A DNA stretch of 64,000 nt from Neophaeococcomyces mojaviensis (GCA_030247915.1 JAPDRQ010000074.1:1-64000), one strand, 5' to 3'; counted from the first letter of the stretch, positions 23,308 to 35,272 are shown. A program made the numbers and translations. The notes: a model not told the origin generated them from the sequence alone.

Positions 23308-23733
23308 TGCGGCGGTTCGGTGCTAATTTAGATTGTGTGATAGAAGTTGTGAGTGACAATAGTGATCTGGGGAAGAGGTAAATCGTTATGGAATGTAAAT
23401 TCCCAACTAAAAGGGAAAAGTTCTTGTAGCTAAATAATGTTCGAGAAGAGTGTGCCGTATGATGTCAGTCGCGTGCTTTTTCACAACGTCATGACAACGT
23501 AAGTATCATTAGTGGATCTTTTCCGAGTTAGTCAAAGACAGGCGAGCACGGGTACCTGAATGATCGGTGGCACATATTGCCAGAGTTCGATGGGGACGGA
23601 GAGCATGCAAGATTTAATCGCTCTCGTTGTGTCTCTTCCAAGGGCGCATGACTAGTGTTTTTCCATAGGACAAGTGCTCACGATTTGCAGGCATGGATTT
23701 CTTAATGCAGGCAATGCGGTTTTGCTGTCTTGC
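23308..23733. other. Intergenic stretch
   Basis: It separates two leftward genes and carries the promoter of the small hydrophilic protein and the 3' flank of the aprataxin-like gene. No other feature was seen. Confidence 0.5.
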
Positions 23734-24597
23734 TCAAGGCTTGACTGGTACAGAAGTGCTGCATATCTGAATGTTTGGTTCTGTCGTGGTCGCTGGCAAA
23801 TCTCTCTCGCTAACGGTCGCGCTACCTTCTTTTATCCATGCTAGCCACTCCTTCTGCAAATGTGCCTGCAGCGCTTCATAATCCATGCCATAGTCTTTAC
23901 CACATTTCCAGCACTGGAAATCATCCCGCATCAGATTTTCGTTCTGAAACTGTACTCTCCGGCGAATGTCATCTGGCGGCAAAGGATAGTCCTGGAGAGG
24001 TACCAGAAACGGAGTATTGAAAGATTGATAGTGGCGAGGGCTGTAGCTACGGTTTGGTACCATATCTCTCGAGATGATATGGACGTGCAATTCGTGCTGT
24101 GAAGGATGAGCATGGATACCGATCTGGAAATCTTTGCTGAAGTCGCGTTTGTTCAGCCTAGCTTCAATGGTTGTTTCATTGAGCCCTATCGATTGTAGAG
24201 ATTTATGCATGCATAATCGGAGCTGTTGACTGGCGATTTTGAGACCCTCTACAGCTTCCTTCCGCACCATACTTAGAAATTGAGGATCCTCAAATGCGTC
24301 ATGTGGATGGTAGTCACGGTGCGGAGTCCACCTTGGGAGCAATAGCAAATGTACTGAAGCTTTGGGATATTTGTCTTTGATCAACACTGCGTCAGGTGTT
24401 ATCCTGAGAACTCTGGTTGCCCATTTCTCCGGCTCCAAAACGTACGGCAGGAGTTTGTGCGCCTCTGAATCGAGCTCATGTTTCGCCACCCAATCCGGTC
24501 TTGTGATGTTCGCGAAATTGGCATTGTAAGGGTGTTCATGGCTGAGTGCCTCTTTTGGGACCCGAGTCATGGCTGTGTTTTGTTGTAGACCGAACAA
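23734..24597 (-). CDS. HNT3: Aprataxin-like DNA 5'-adenylate hydrolase (HIT domain plus C2HE zinc finger)
   Basis: A 287-residue single-exon protein. Aprataxin/Hnt3 removes AMP left on DNA 5' ends by abortive ligation, in the nucleus. The HIT catalytic triad is visible as H168-E-L-H171-V-H173 in SQHELHVHIISRDM, preceded by the family block LLLLPRW and DFQIGIHAHPS. A C-terminal zinc finger has C229 and C232 (CWKCGKDYG), H246 and E250, the Cys2-His-Glu arrangement specific to aprataxin. Length is close to that of yeast Hnt3. The start is the first ATG of the frame; a second Met at residue 10 is an alternative. No lesion was seen. Confidence 0.92.
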   Translation of the reverse strand: MFGLQQNTAMTRVPKEALSHEHPYNANFANITRPDWVAKHELDSEAHKLLPYVLEPEKWATRVLRITPDAVLIKDKYPKASVHLLLLPRWTPHRDYHPHDAFEDPQFLSMVRKEAVEGLKIASQQLRLCMHKSLQSIGLNETTIEARLNKRDFSKDFQIGIHAHPSQHELHVHIISRDMVPNRSYSPRHYQSFNTPFLVPLQDYPLPPDDIRRRVQFQNENLMRDDFQCWKCGKDYGMDYEALQAHLQKEWLAWIKEGSATVSERDLPATTTEPNIQICSTSVPVKP

Positions 24598-25252
24598 TGA
24601 TAGTAATGTGAGAGTCGTTGATCGCTTTGTTTTGGATGTTCTAGGTCAGCGACATAGTTGAGTGGCGTGATGGTCGAAAAGTAAATGTTGCGAATTCGGG
24701 ATAGAAAAATTCTTGGGCGAAGCGCGCGAAGCGGCAAGACAGCGCAAAGTGCACGGCAGATCTCTCCCCGCAACTGTACTAACAAGACCCATTTGTGGTA
24801 TCGTCTACTTTGAACATTAACGATATCGATCATCACCAGAGATTTGTCTTCATCTCGCTCCTTCCGACAGCATCCGAATGCCTTTAAGACGTTCTCGGCC
24901 ATGGTTGCGCTATTGATCTTCGCCATTGCAAAGTAGCAGATTGTGCTAGCAGGTCCAATGGTTCTCCTATCGTCCACCGAAGCGCTCATGCTGGACATAA
25001 TAATTTGCTTGGTACGGCTTGAAGAAGCCGCAAGCACCCGGTAGAGGCGTGGGCATTGAAAACTTCATGCCGGAGCACTCAGCACCTGTGGTCCGCAAGA
25101 GCTCGCATCGTCGTTGGTGAGGCTCAAAAGGCGCTGGTGGAGCTGGAGAATGATATCACATGGCTTGTAGAATGCCCGCTTTCTCGGTAAACATTTGTGA
25201 GACTGGTATGATAGCCCAAGTTGCTTCCGTATGTATCTCCAGTAGTGGACAT
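24598..25252. other. Intergenic stretch
   Basis: It is the promoter side of HNT3 and the 3' flank of the DUF2462 gene. A 156-codon minus frame (24567-25037) overlaps the HNT3 start but has no domain-like pattern and is left out. Confidence 0.5.
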
Positions 25253-25552
25253 TCAAGTTTTCTTCACGCTGCGTTTCTCGCCGCCCTTTTTCCCGTGCAC
25301 TCCCTTCATGTCACCGCCTTTTTTTCTGCCTTGGCCAATCATCTCGAGGTGTCCTGCTCGCTCACCAAGCATCCTCTCGGTCTGCGCAGTCAGGCCTGCA
25401 GTAAATTTCTTGTTGATTTTGGCCGCTTTGATGAGCTTCGCCTTCTTTGGGTTTTTGTCGCCCAGTCCTTTCTTGGTCACGCCGGCGTTGGTGTTTCGGC
25501 TCGAGGACTTTTGTGTAGGCGCTGCAGTTTTCTTGATCTGACCTTGGGCCAT
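25253..25552 (-). CDS. Small basic DUF2462 (UPF0390) protein
   Basis: A 99-residue, very lysine-rich protein that starts MAQGQIKKTA, the usual beginning of this family. The conserved core is NPKKAKLIKAAKINKKFTAG followed by TERMLGERAGHLEM, and it ends in a Lys/Gly tail. The family includes human C19orf53 (the Leydig cell tumour 10 kDa homologue). Its basic nature and nucleolar relatives suggest a ribosome-biogenesis role, which is not established. The open frame continues 38 codons upstream, but the conserved MAQGQ marks the true start. The promoter lies in the 700-base gap shared with the divergent Zn2Cys6 gene. Confidence 0.85.
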   Translation of the reverse strand: MAQGQIKKTAAPTQKSSSRNTNAGVTKKGLGDKNPKKAKLIKAAKINKKFTAGLTAQTERMLGERAGHLEMIGQGRKKGGDMKGVHGKKGGEKRSVKKT

Positions 25553-26278
25553 GCTGTCTTCGAAGCGCTTCGGTTCGATGTCTCGAAAAAGTTTCCGCGT
25601 AAGACCTAGGAAAGTATCCTTCACAGTTTGAACTACCCTCGCAGCCGCTTCTACCACAGTGACCAAACCGAGTGAACAGGAATTTGGTTGTGAGCTTTAA
25701 CACTCAATAAATGTGCCAAAGAGTTCTAGCACTAATTTTCGCTAAGATTCTGCCCGCGGATCCACTCAGCTTGGCAAACCGAGGTGATATTGGGCTTCAT
25801 GGAAAAGCGATCATTTCATCTGTGGCAATGTTAAACGCACGGCAGCAGCGCAAAATGGCAACTCGCTGAATATTCTGAAGTGTGATGAATGCAAGAATTA
25901 ATGAGCCGTGGTAATCTAGTCCGGATGAACCACCGAGATAGTGAGACTATCCAAGAGACGAGATCATGTTCTGGACCAGAAGCCCTATTTAAACCAGTGG
26001 ATTTCTGGTTACTCCGAATTTCGCATAGAGAATCTGCTATTGTTATGTACCAGTCTAGCATTAATACCGCTTGTTTTAGATTATCTCTGTCATCTACGCC
26101 GACCACTCACTTGCTTATCTCAGCTTCAGGACGACATCCTTGCCTCACGACCAAGGCTTGAATCCAGTTGTGGCAGTGTGAGAGGTCTCGAAAACGAATG
26201 GCTGGTCGGCACAGAGCCCTTCGACCGCATATTTAAACTCTGATACATCGCAAATATGGTTGAATAAGATGCCCAAGG
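25553..26278. promoter_or_regulatory. Shared upstream region of two divergent genes
   Basis: It lies between the leftward DUF2462 gene and the rightward Zn2Cys6 regulator and should carry both promoters. Short open frames on both strands look random. No specific operator could be assigned. Confidence 0.4.
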
Positions 26279-28378
26279 ATGGAGACTAACCCGTCCAACG
26301 AAGAGCCTCAAGAGCAGACCGGAAGCAGCGCCTGCGATACATGTTCTAGAAGAAAGCTACGGTGTGACCGTCGTCTTCCGGTTTGTGGTCGCTGCGAGTC
26401 CTCGAACTTACTCTGCTTATACACTGGCCACTCAAAGAAATCAGATACCAACACAACTCGTGAAAGTCGTCGCAAGCCTCGAGGTCCCTACCAGAAGGGC
26501 AAGACCGTGCGAGAGAAAGTACTGCCACCCTTCCTCCAACTTCCTCCCTACACTTTCTTTCCTCCCTCCTCCTTACCTTCTCCCAGTACAAGACTGATCC
26601 TGCACTAGGAATTAGAGCATGTGGTAGAGCTTTTAGAGCAAAGGTGCTCCGAGCTTGAAGCAGCGCAAGCCCCGATCAGCGGCTTGCCTCATGCAGATGT
26701 ACCAAATAACTTTTCATCTTTGTCGGTGACGGACTCGTCCTTCCGAAAAGTTCTACACGAAGGCTTATCGAGCTCACCAGCTGACATCAAAAGCCCGCAC
26801 CCAGATCCTGCGCAAATACTAGAACTGTGGATGATCTTCACCACTTCAGTGGATCCGATGAGCAAGATCGTCCACTGTCCTACGCTCTCTCCGAAGATAC
26901 TGTTGGCCAAAAAACATCCACAAAGTCTCGATCAATCAACCGAAGCATTAATTTTTAGCGTTTACTATGCCTCCATAAACACGCTTGAGCCGGCCGAAGC
27001 CCTGTCGGGTTTAGGCACGTCAAAGAACACACTGCTCTCACTCTATCAAAGCTCGCTCATGAATATCCTCACGCAGGCTAATGCAATGGAAACTGTCACG
27101 TTCGAAATGCTTCAAGCGCTCATTGTCCTTATGGTAAGTAGTGTTCCATGCTTGAGACTGTAGTTACCGAAGCTAAGACCTTCTCTTTCTTCCGCCTTAG
27201 TCATGCCTACGTCGACAACCGGGGCCGGGTGATTCGATAACGACTTGTTTTCATTTGGCCGTCCACATAGCGCAGCAGCTCAACCTCGACAAAGTGTCAT
27301 CGTATGATGCGATGTCGCCATTCGAGTCTGAGTTTCGCCGCCGGGCCTGGTGGACGATATGCCGTCATGAGTCTGCATATGGCGAAGAAGCCAAAACCCG
27401 AAAGACGAGCATTTTACACTGGACCAACATTCCTATGCCCTCGAATTCAAATGACACCGACTTGTATCCGAACATGACTCATCAGGTTGTACCTCGATCT
27501 GGATTGACCGATGTTTCTCTTCCATTATTGGTTTTTCAGGTCGTGAGGCTTACAGGTCGGCTGGCCGTCTTCGTGCATGAGGAAGAGAAGAACTGTGGTC
27601 ACATCATGACGGAAAGATCAATTTCTTTAAGGGAGAAAAGCCATGGCGTTGTACAAATGGCAAGGACACAGATTGAACAAGGCATGTTGCAACATTGTGA
27701 TGTCTCTCGCCCATTTGACTGGCTGATCTTGCTTGTTGCTAAGATTCTTCTGGTGAGCTGTGTTGCAAGCTTCGGTGCATACATCATTTATTCTAACAAT
27801 CCGACTAGACTAAAGTGGAGATTCTTGTAATTGAACCCCCTCAGCAGACAGATCTTGCCGCTGTCGACGCTTTCCATAACATCAAACTCACGCTTTCTCT
27901 GGACATCATTGAATGTCACCAACTTCTCATTGCAGACGAAAGGTTGAAGACGTGGCACTGGGTTTATCAAAATGCACAACAATGGCATGCTACTATATAC
28001 GTGCTCGAGGAGCTGGCAAGGCGGCCTGACGCTCCTTGTGCGACTCGTGCATGGCAGTTAATCGGCGTCATTTTTAGTGATATTGAGCTGCTAAACAAAC
28101 ATGGTATGAAGCTGGAACATCGAACGAGGTTGCTTGAGGTCCATGGGCATGCTCTGAGAGCAAGAGAAGCGATCCTGAAACCTATATCGTCATCTGCATC
28201 AGCTACTGCGATTACTGAGCAGTCTTGGGGTCCTCCACTCGTTCCACAGCAGCCAATCCCAAGTGCAGACCTCGATTCCTCGACAAAATCAGAACCGTGG
28301 CAATTTGATCAGAGCCTTTTCGATATACAAGAGGCCCAACTAAATTCCAACGCGTTCTTCTGGCCATCTGTGATCTGA
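26279..28378 (+). CDS. Zn(II)2Cys6 fungal-specific transcription factor (4 exons)
   Basis: The spliced product is about 628 residues. Introns are at 26519-26608, 27134-27200 and 27753-27808, all GT-AG and in phase. The DNA-binding cluster lies at residues 19-46, CDTCSRRKLRC then C..C and a final C, in the exact C-x2-C-x6-C-x6-C-x2-C-x6-C spacing. A basic linker (RESRRKPRGPYQKGK) and a coiled-coil start (ELEHVVELLEQRCSELEAA, crossing intron 1) follow, as usual for dimeric members. The middle domain has the family's FHLAVHIAQQLNLDK and FESEFRRRAWWTI blocks. No stop or frameshift was found. It is the intact regulator nearest to the broken metabolic genes on its right, and it may have controlled them; this is inference. 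Confidence 0.9.
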
Positions 28379-28499
28379 ACTTTGCAGAGCTTGTCGACAG
28401 CTGGATCCATCAGCTCCTTCAGCTTCTTTAGCTAAATGTATCCTCATGCTTAGAGTCGGCTGAGCCGTCCACGTATCAATTCTAGCAAATTTCTGACAA

Positions 28500-29949
28500 T
28501 CAAGATGGCACAATCCTGGAAGCGCATTTGCCTTCTAACCATTTCGCAAAATTGGTTGATGGGATATCGATCGTTCTCCAGAAAATATCCGACCACCAGA
28601 CAATAACGGGCATGTACAGCATGCTCGAAACGATAAAACTCAGAGCATACTTCCGATCTCCTTCTTGCCAAGCACGTCCCAAGTTAAATGCAGCAACCAT
28701 ATACCGATGGTTCTGTTGCCCAGTCCGTGGACCAGGTACAATGCGAAGCTTATTTTGCCAAGATACCTCATCGGACTAGTACAAAAGAAGCCTTGAAGTA
28801 GAGGTAGAAATGGCATTGGAAAGACGACTAAAATCGCGCCTATGCTCAGCCAAAATCGTCTTCGATACTTACCGAGTGGCCAGATGTCTTTTGAGAAGCC
28901 AGAACCAAGACTTCTCGTCGCATTGTCTCGAGGGAAGCCGGAAAGGAAAACACCGAGGACCAAGACAATAATGAGCGTGCTTTTCACCCGTTTCTTCTGG
29001 ATAATCTGCTTCGAATGTGCTGATGATGAGCGAAGAACATCGACTTCTGCAATTAGCAAGCCTGCGACGAATAATGCGATGTCCCACCGTCTGTGGCCAA
29101 ATGCATGTGCAACTATGGCTGTTTCGACCAGCAGTCTAACAGATGTCCGACACCTAGCTAGTCCTAGTACTATGAGAAACACCACCATGAAGCCTCAATA
29201 CTCGACAGCAATAGACCAGAGTTGTGGGTTGTAGAAACCTTTCATATGCAGGTTCCAGGTCCATGGGTTCGATTCAAGATCGAGATAAGTGACGAATGCA
29301 CCGAGTCCATGATGAAACTTTGTGCTGCCCACTTTCTTGGGAGTCGGAATCAGATGAAGCAGTGATATATGCCATCATACACGAAGCGAGAGCTGGAAAG
29401 AAGAGTCGAACAGCACGACGAAAGGTGAGTGAGCTCAAGCCTGCGAAGAGGCTCTCGTATTCCTAACGATGCATCTTTGAACGAACCGGCGTGTGAGAAC
29501 ATATCCGGACACCACAAGAAGATCGAGATCATGGCGGCATCGGAATAGATGAGTCTAATGAATGGAAGTTGCCATAACGATGCGTCGTCCGTGCCAAGAA
29601 TGTATCCAGAATTGATGCCGGGGTACTGAAGGTGCGTCCAATGGAGGATGAATACGATGAATGATGCAAATCCTCTTACTCCATCCAGATACTCTGTCGA
29701 ACACTTTTGAATATTCAACGCTGGTGAAAGACTTTTTTCAAGCCTGGTCGGAGAGCTGGATGCCCTCCTCAGGAAGCTTGGTACGGTGAACATCAGGAGC
29801 TGAAATAGTGTATTGAGCAAGAGTCGCGGCAAGAATTTCCACCCATGTTTGGACGTAACTATAAAATCCGAGTTTATCGAGATTGATGATGTTGGAAAAT
29901 GGAGTAAGCACTCTTCATCTTCCCTATGTATAACCCGTTTTAACCACAT
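28500..29949 (-). pseudogene. Acyltransferase-3 family membrane protein, inactivated
   Basis: The parts read as a fungal acyltransferase-3 (multi-pass O-acyltransferase). The family opening TEYLDGVRGFASFIVFILHW is intact, followed by VVSGYVL, FRRAVRLFFPALASCMMAYI, the block YNPQLWSIAVEY..FMVVFL, CRTSVRL, then PMRYLGKISFALYLVHG and a C-terminal WWSDIFWRTIDIPS. These pieces lie in different frames. Frameshifts fall near 29518, 29475, 29345 and 28663. A TAG is at 29463-29465, and a TGA at 29195-29197 replaces the Arg expected after AVEY. No set of introns joins the pieces. The enzyme would acylate sugars or lipids at a membrane. It is divergent from, and about 400 bases away from, a similarly broken Stealth gene. 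Confidence 0.85.
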
Positions 29950-30354
29950 ATTAAGAGATAGTATTCTAATACAGAGTTGTAGAACTCGGTTCTGTTCGAG
30001 CTCACTATGAGGTAGTCGATGCAGGAAGTCAGAAAAAGCTATGGTACGTAGGTGAGGAATAACCCACAGAAAACAAGAAATCTAGAAAATCCTAGGGAGA
30101 ACTCAGCTCGTCATTTACGTTCATGTGTCAGTACTATCAACGGAACAAGGAAACAAAATTACATTTGGAAGGGAGATGTGCAACTCACCAGAGTGGCAAT
30201 ATTGCAATCTTTCCATTCTCAAACAGTCCAGTTGCATGATCGACACCATCTTCCGCTCCAAACCAAATAAAAGGATCCATTGCAGGACAAATCCGAACCT
30301 CATTCTTGAACTGAATAGCTCATATCGACAGGGATGGTGGCAAAGCGCTGAAAC
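29950..30354. promoter_or_regulatory. Shared upstream region of two divergent pseudogenes
   Basis: About 400 bases between the acyltransferase-3 and Stealth pseudogenes. A bidirectional promoter is expected from the layout. No defined site was recognised. Confidence 0.4.
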
Positions 30355-32595
30355 ATGTGCACCAATGTCTTTCCGCAATCCTTTCTTCGAAGATACCAGA
30401 ATCATCAATTGGAGAGAGCACATTTTGATCACGATCTTTCCGCAGATATTATTGTTGCTGCATGCTGTACAATTCTACTCACTGCTACTCTCCACGGCGC
30501 TACTTTTGAGTATAAGCCTCGTCAGAAAGTAGCTGGGAGCTACCTCAAACCTCGCAAGAAGGATGGAATGAATTGGCTGTTCATTGGCAGACAGGCGGTA
30601 GTCGTTCAAATGACGTTCAACGATATAGATAACGGACAGGAAGAGATATCATCCACTGTCGAAAGACAGATGAAATTACTGCCCGAGGTAATCCGGATAC
30701 CTTTTGAAGAAGCAGTGAGCGATGTTAAGCTTGAAAGTTGGGAAGATGAGTGGTTTTCATCTGGTATCTTTGATCATGAACGATATGGCTCTCTGACAAA
30801 ACCAAAAATTGACTTTGTCTACAACTGTACATCATCCAACAAATCTGACATCAACCGCTAACGATCGTAAGGGGTAAATAGATCAGAGACCGAGTTCAGA
30901 GAGATCAAACATACCTTCGAACTATCGTCGCCACTCAACGACCCACATGGCAAGTGGGTTTTCAAGCACAGCATCAACTGATACCGAGACTGGGACGAGC
31001 TCAAGTACTCTTTTCGAAGTCTCGACCAGTACGTCAATGGCTTCATCAACAGGATACAGCTCTTGGTCAATTCTGTACAAGATACTTCTGATAATACCTC
31101 TGAGAATTATCGGCCTCAACGCCCAGATTGGTTCAAAGACGATGCGGAAACGCGCAAGCATGTCCATATACTTCGCCAAGAAGACTTCTTCGGCGAGGCT
31201 AAGAAGCAATGCTTACCAACCTTCAATTCCATCTCTATAGAATCGCAGATTCACAACACACCTTCCGACATCGATCAGGTACGTTTCGTTCAAATTGCTC
31301 CAGCATAGCACTACTAACCGTTCCTGTTCAGCTTGTTGCTCTCTCTGATGACATGTTCCTCGGCACACCTCACTCAACTTCCGACTTCTACTCGCCCCTT
31401 TTCGGTTCCGTTATGGGATTCAAAACCGATCACTACAATGTCAAGGATATTCGAAAAGCAGATGTCCCAACCTTCGGCGAAAAGCCGTATCTTTACTACA
31501 CCTCTTTGCTCCTGAACCACCGCTTCGGCGAATGTGACTGCAAAACTCAAGCACACTTCAGTCACTCCATCTCGCGCTGTGTGATGAGAGAGGATATGGC
31601 GTCCTTTCCGGGTCCAGGCATTCATGGCACATGGGAACGGTTCCGTGGAGAAAGTCAGTTTCAGATACACCCATGGTACCCTGCTTTCACTATTCTATCG
31701 AACGGTTCAGGGAGGCACTGCTGTGGTCATTCGTGATGAAAACAGCGGACGCGAATGGGGATGGCTATCTGGACTGGTCGGAGAGACAGGCAGTTCTCGA
31801 AGCTATCAAATCTGGCAGACATGCAGTGGGAGGTGGAGATTCATCAACACCCGCGACGACCGCGGCACAAAGAGAGCGCATGTACTACCAGCTGCCCAAG
31901 ATCCTCAAACAAGCGGGTTTGCAAACACCGCAGTCAAACCCAAACGTCCTTTGGACCTCCCTTGACGGCCCGAAACAATCCGCAACGTCAAATGCAACAA
32001 CTTCCGAATCGACAAATGCTTCGCCGAGTCCTTCGACTCACCCCTATCAGACATGTCGTATCCGAACCCCGACTTCAGCGCGACAAATATCTTCTCGCAG
32101 CTCTCGCGTCGCGAGCCGAAGTGCGGGGACTGCCTAACCAAGTTCCTGCTATCGACCACAAGTCACGGTTTAGAGCCCATGCTGCCGGTAAAGGAGAAGC
32201 CCAGGGAGCGCAACACCATGATCAAAGTGCTCGTGAAGTACCAGCACATGATCGTGGACCCCGATGCGAAGTTCATGATGATCAAGGATGCGGAGCAGGC
32301 TCGCGAAGAGATATTGGAGAGGACGATCAAGAGGCACAGGAAGGTTGCGCAGTGGCGTTTGAATGACGATGTTATGACTGAGGACGGGGCGGCGGTCGTG
32401 CAGGTCAATAGTGTAATGCAAACTGTCTTCAACACAATTTTTCTGAGAAAGGCCCGTGGAGAAGTGAAAGCTTGCTTGAGAGATCGATGTAACAAAGATA
32501 AGACCTTGAAAACACAAGGCAGAGTGCTTGCGCAGAGGTTAGTTGAGAATTGGTCTGCATTGGACGACCATGTTCGAAGGTACAGAATACTGTAG
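30355..32595 (+). pseudogene. Stealth-family sugar-phosphate transferase with EF-hand (Xpt1-like), inactivated
   Basis: Stealth proteins transfer sugar-1-phosphates in capsule or glycan synthesis; Cryptococcus Xpt1 is a fungal member. After an intron at 30827-30871 the first conserved region reads KPKIDFVYNWVNRSETEF. The second has YRDWDELKYSFRSLDQYV and LPTFNSISIESQIH. After an intron at 31279-31331 comes LVALSDDMFLG. An EF-hand loop (DANGDGYLDWSE) and a Cys-containing C-terminal region (EPKCGDC) follow. Lesions: TGA at 30979-30981 just before YRDW where Arg is expected, a one-base loss near 31688 (QIHPWYPAF to HYSIERFR), and a one-base loss near 31972 (SLDGP to TIRNVKC). The N-terminus has one hydrophobic stretch, expected to be a Golgi signal anchor. 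The N-terminal start is uncertain. Confidence 0.87.
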
Positions 32596-33780
32596 GCGAC
32601 GTCATTAGCTGGTAGCGGAACTCCTGGTAGTTGCTGCCCATTCGACAAGAATATTCATTCAAGAATCATGACCAGAGATGCAGCCAATCAGGAACAGTTG
32701 CAGCAAGCTCAGAGGCTTGGATCTGAAAGAAGCAACTCTGGTAAGTATAGAAGGCTCACAGAAAGAGACAGGACCAATATTTATCCCATTCATGGCCGAT
32801 GTCACGGATGCAGCTAAACTACATTTTCGTACCTACAAAAATTCTGAAGCTTGTGGGAGGAGATTCTTAATTGAGGACATGAATACTAGTTCTAGAAAAT
32901 TTGCTCCGTCGTTAGATCAGAGTTTTACAAACATCGTGGATAGGACCCATGAACCGGAGAAGGAGCCTGACAATGCTCAGCATTTTGCAATGACGATTGA
33001 ATGTTCTAGAAAAGTTCTGACATGCAATATGAGCCACTTCGGGAGACTACCATCGATTGTATGTCATCCTCGCTCAAGGTCTAAAAAGATGAGATAGGAT
33101 GAGATCAGAAAGAGGTTCCATTTCGTGATTGTCTCTCAAAGGCGAAATTGTACATATTAACTGAGCTCTTCTGCTTCGATCAATACTGACAAGTGTATCC
33201 TTGACACTCATTCCAAAGGAGAAATTGATGAGGCAGGCAGAGATACAAGTCGAACAGGAGCGTGCCAATCGTTCTTGTAGAATTGAGAACCAAGTGGCGT
33301 GCGGAAGTTTGGAACTAGAAAGCTTCTGTAGATTTCATGAAGAACAGTGAACTGAAACAGTATCGTAAGGTATGATGCCTAAGCTGCTCTTAAGTCAACG
33401 ATAAAGTGCTTGGGACGAAGATCGAACTAAACTGTATTGTGGCAAGGATCCGACATCAGATCGTCCCCGGAATTTTTGCACTCCGAGACGGCATGGTTGA
33501 ATCTAGAATCCGGGATCGTGGCAGTCCGGGGTTGTGGGCCCGCATAATTCGTGGTCAAATTACAATGCACGCCAAATATTTCCGGGGAATGAAAACGGCG
33601 GAGCGTTTGTGTGGGTTCGGATCATTTAGAGCTCAACCAGAACAACAGACTTCGGATTTGGTCAAAATCAACCTTCTACAAGTTGGAAGAACTTTTCTTC
33701 GACCGAACCAACTCAACTAAAGTTCCATCCGGTCAACATTCTGCGACATAGCTTGAGCTTTGACCGACTAGCACTCCGCA
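32596..33780. other. Intergenic stretch
   Basis: The 3' flank of the Stealth pseudogene and the promoter of the NAD(P)-binding gene. Frames at 32678-33097 and 33406-33720 lack domain-like features. Several CGG/CCG triplets lie between about 33460 and 33590 and could be Zn2Cys6-factor sites, but no convincing spaced pair was assigned. Confidence 0.45.
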
Positions 33781-34848
33781 ATGTCCAAGACTCCAGGAAA
33801 AACACTCAAAGTCGCTGTGATCGGGCCCAAGGGCCAATGTGGCGCTTGTGTCGTCGATGAACTCCTCTCTCGCGGGCATGCGGTCGTCGGGATCTCTCGC
33901 TCTCCTCCACAGTCCTGGCCACGGCCAGGCAATTATTCTTCAGTCGCATTGAACATCTACAACACCAAGGCTCTTGCTGAAGCTCTTTCCCAGAACTTTG
34001 ACGCCATTGTCTGTGCATTTGGTCCGCCCCTTGTAGACCTCAAGACGGTTTACGCTGAAACGTGCGAGGCCCAAGCGAAAATCAAGCAGGCACTCTTACT
34101 TTCTACACACAAAGGTCCATTTGTTATTATTGGTAAGTGTGAGAGACACCATTATGCTGAAGTACATGGAAGAGGATCAAGCAGACACTGTATTAAAGCT
34201 AGACTAACCACCTTCTTTCTACACAGGCGGCGCAGGTTCTCTCCACAACAAGGATGGCAGCGACTTCGCCGACCTGCCTGACTTTCCCTTCCCACAATGG
34301 TACAGCTGGCCCGATCAACATCTCGACTACATGAGGGTCCGTTCCAAAGATCATGGTAGTGGAGGCTTCCACAAATTCATCTCAATGTTCAAATGGGCAA
34401 GAAATAATATTGAACACCCGGGCTGTCAGTATTTGAAGCTCCTTGCTTTGCCGTCCGAGTTCAAAAATGCTAATACAGTTCAACAGGGTTTTCGTGGATA
34501 TTGCGTCCATTCGCTCGACTGTTCATGCGCCGTGCAAGAAACTTCATGATCAAGCCTGAAGCTAGAGGTTTGATTACTGGATCGCGAATCGCGTTGAGAA
34601 TGTGGGAAGGTGTCACTGAAAAACGATGGTCTTTCCTATCGCCTCCGTGGTTGCTTCGTGACAAGGGTATTCGAACTGGTAAATACGAGAAGTTCATAGA
34701 CTCGATCGAAAGTCCCGCCTATCAAGGTGTTGAGGGAGGCATTTATAATGAGGACATGGCAGTGGCTATTGTTGATGAAGTCGAGAAACCAGAGACGGAC
34801 TACAAACATTGGACCTGTACTGGACCTATTGGGCTAAAGGAATGGTGA
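33781..34848 (+). CDS. NAD(P)-binding Rossmann protein (NmrA/atypical SDR-like), 3 exons
   Basis: The spliced product is about 303 residues. Introns are at 34133-34226 and 34425-34486; the second has a clear GCTAATAC branch site. The N-terminus forms a Rossmann unit, LKVAVIGPKGQCGACVVDEL, with the nucleotide-binding Gly pattern G.KG..G. This is followed by the basic ISRSP loop that often marks NADP preference, and by FDAIVCAFGPP. The strand GPFVIIGGAGSLHN, read across intron 1, is typical of the NAD(P)-binding/NmrA-like group and lacks the classical YxxxK of reductases. The function may be redox or redox sensing. No lesion was seen, unlike its neighbours on both sides. Confidence 0.78.
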
Positions 34849-35272
34849 GTCAAGCTTCTCACAGTTTTGAGGGACGGTTTGGGACGGGTGGGATTGTACA
34901 TATGCAGATCCAAGACTCTATAAGCCATCAATTCAAGATATATTTATGGAGACAGGTGCGAAACTATTATAATAATAGCTGCATCAAAGAAGCGATGCAA
35001 AAATGTATGGAAACGTCCATTGAGATTCGCAGAGAAATTAACGACCTGACACTCCGCTGATTTCTACTGTCATCAGCCTTCATACCTATACATAACCAAC
35101 ACCAACGCAAGATACCAGGGCGTATCTTCTGCTTCTAATGTTACCCGTTGTCATGAGTCGTTTGTGTACGGTGACGTAATGATTTTGTTGCTCCACCATC
35201 ATGGTCATTGCGGCAAAACCTACACCTTGCGTTCGTGGGAACCATGAATCGATCTCTATTGAATGTGGATTT
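34849..35272. other. Gap between convergent genes
   Basis: It holds the 3' flanks of the NAD(P)-binding gene and of the CocE-type hydrolase. Nothing else was seen. Confidence 0.5.

Noticed and set aside
24567..25037. 156-codon minus-strand open frame overlapping the HNT3 start
   Set aside because: No domain-like pattern; the overlap with HNT3 and its random composition argue against a gene.
25160..25609. 149-codon plus-strand open frame
   Set aside because: It is the antisense shadow of the lysine-rich DUF2462 gene; its composition follows from the other strand.
31755..32366. 203-codon frame over the Stealth pseudogene
   Set aside because: It is out of frame with the family blocks on both sides and has no family features of its own.
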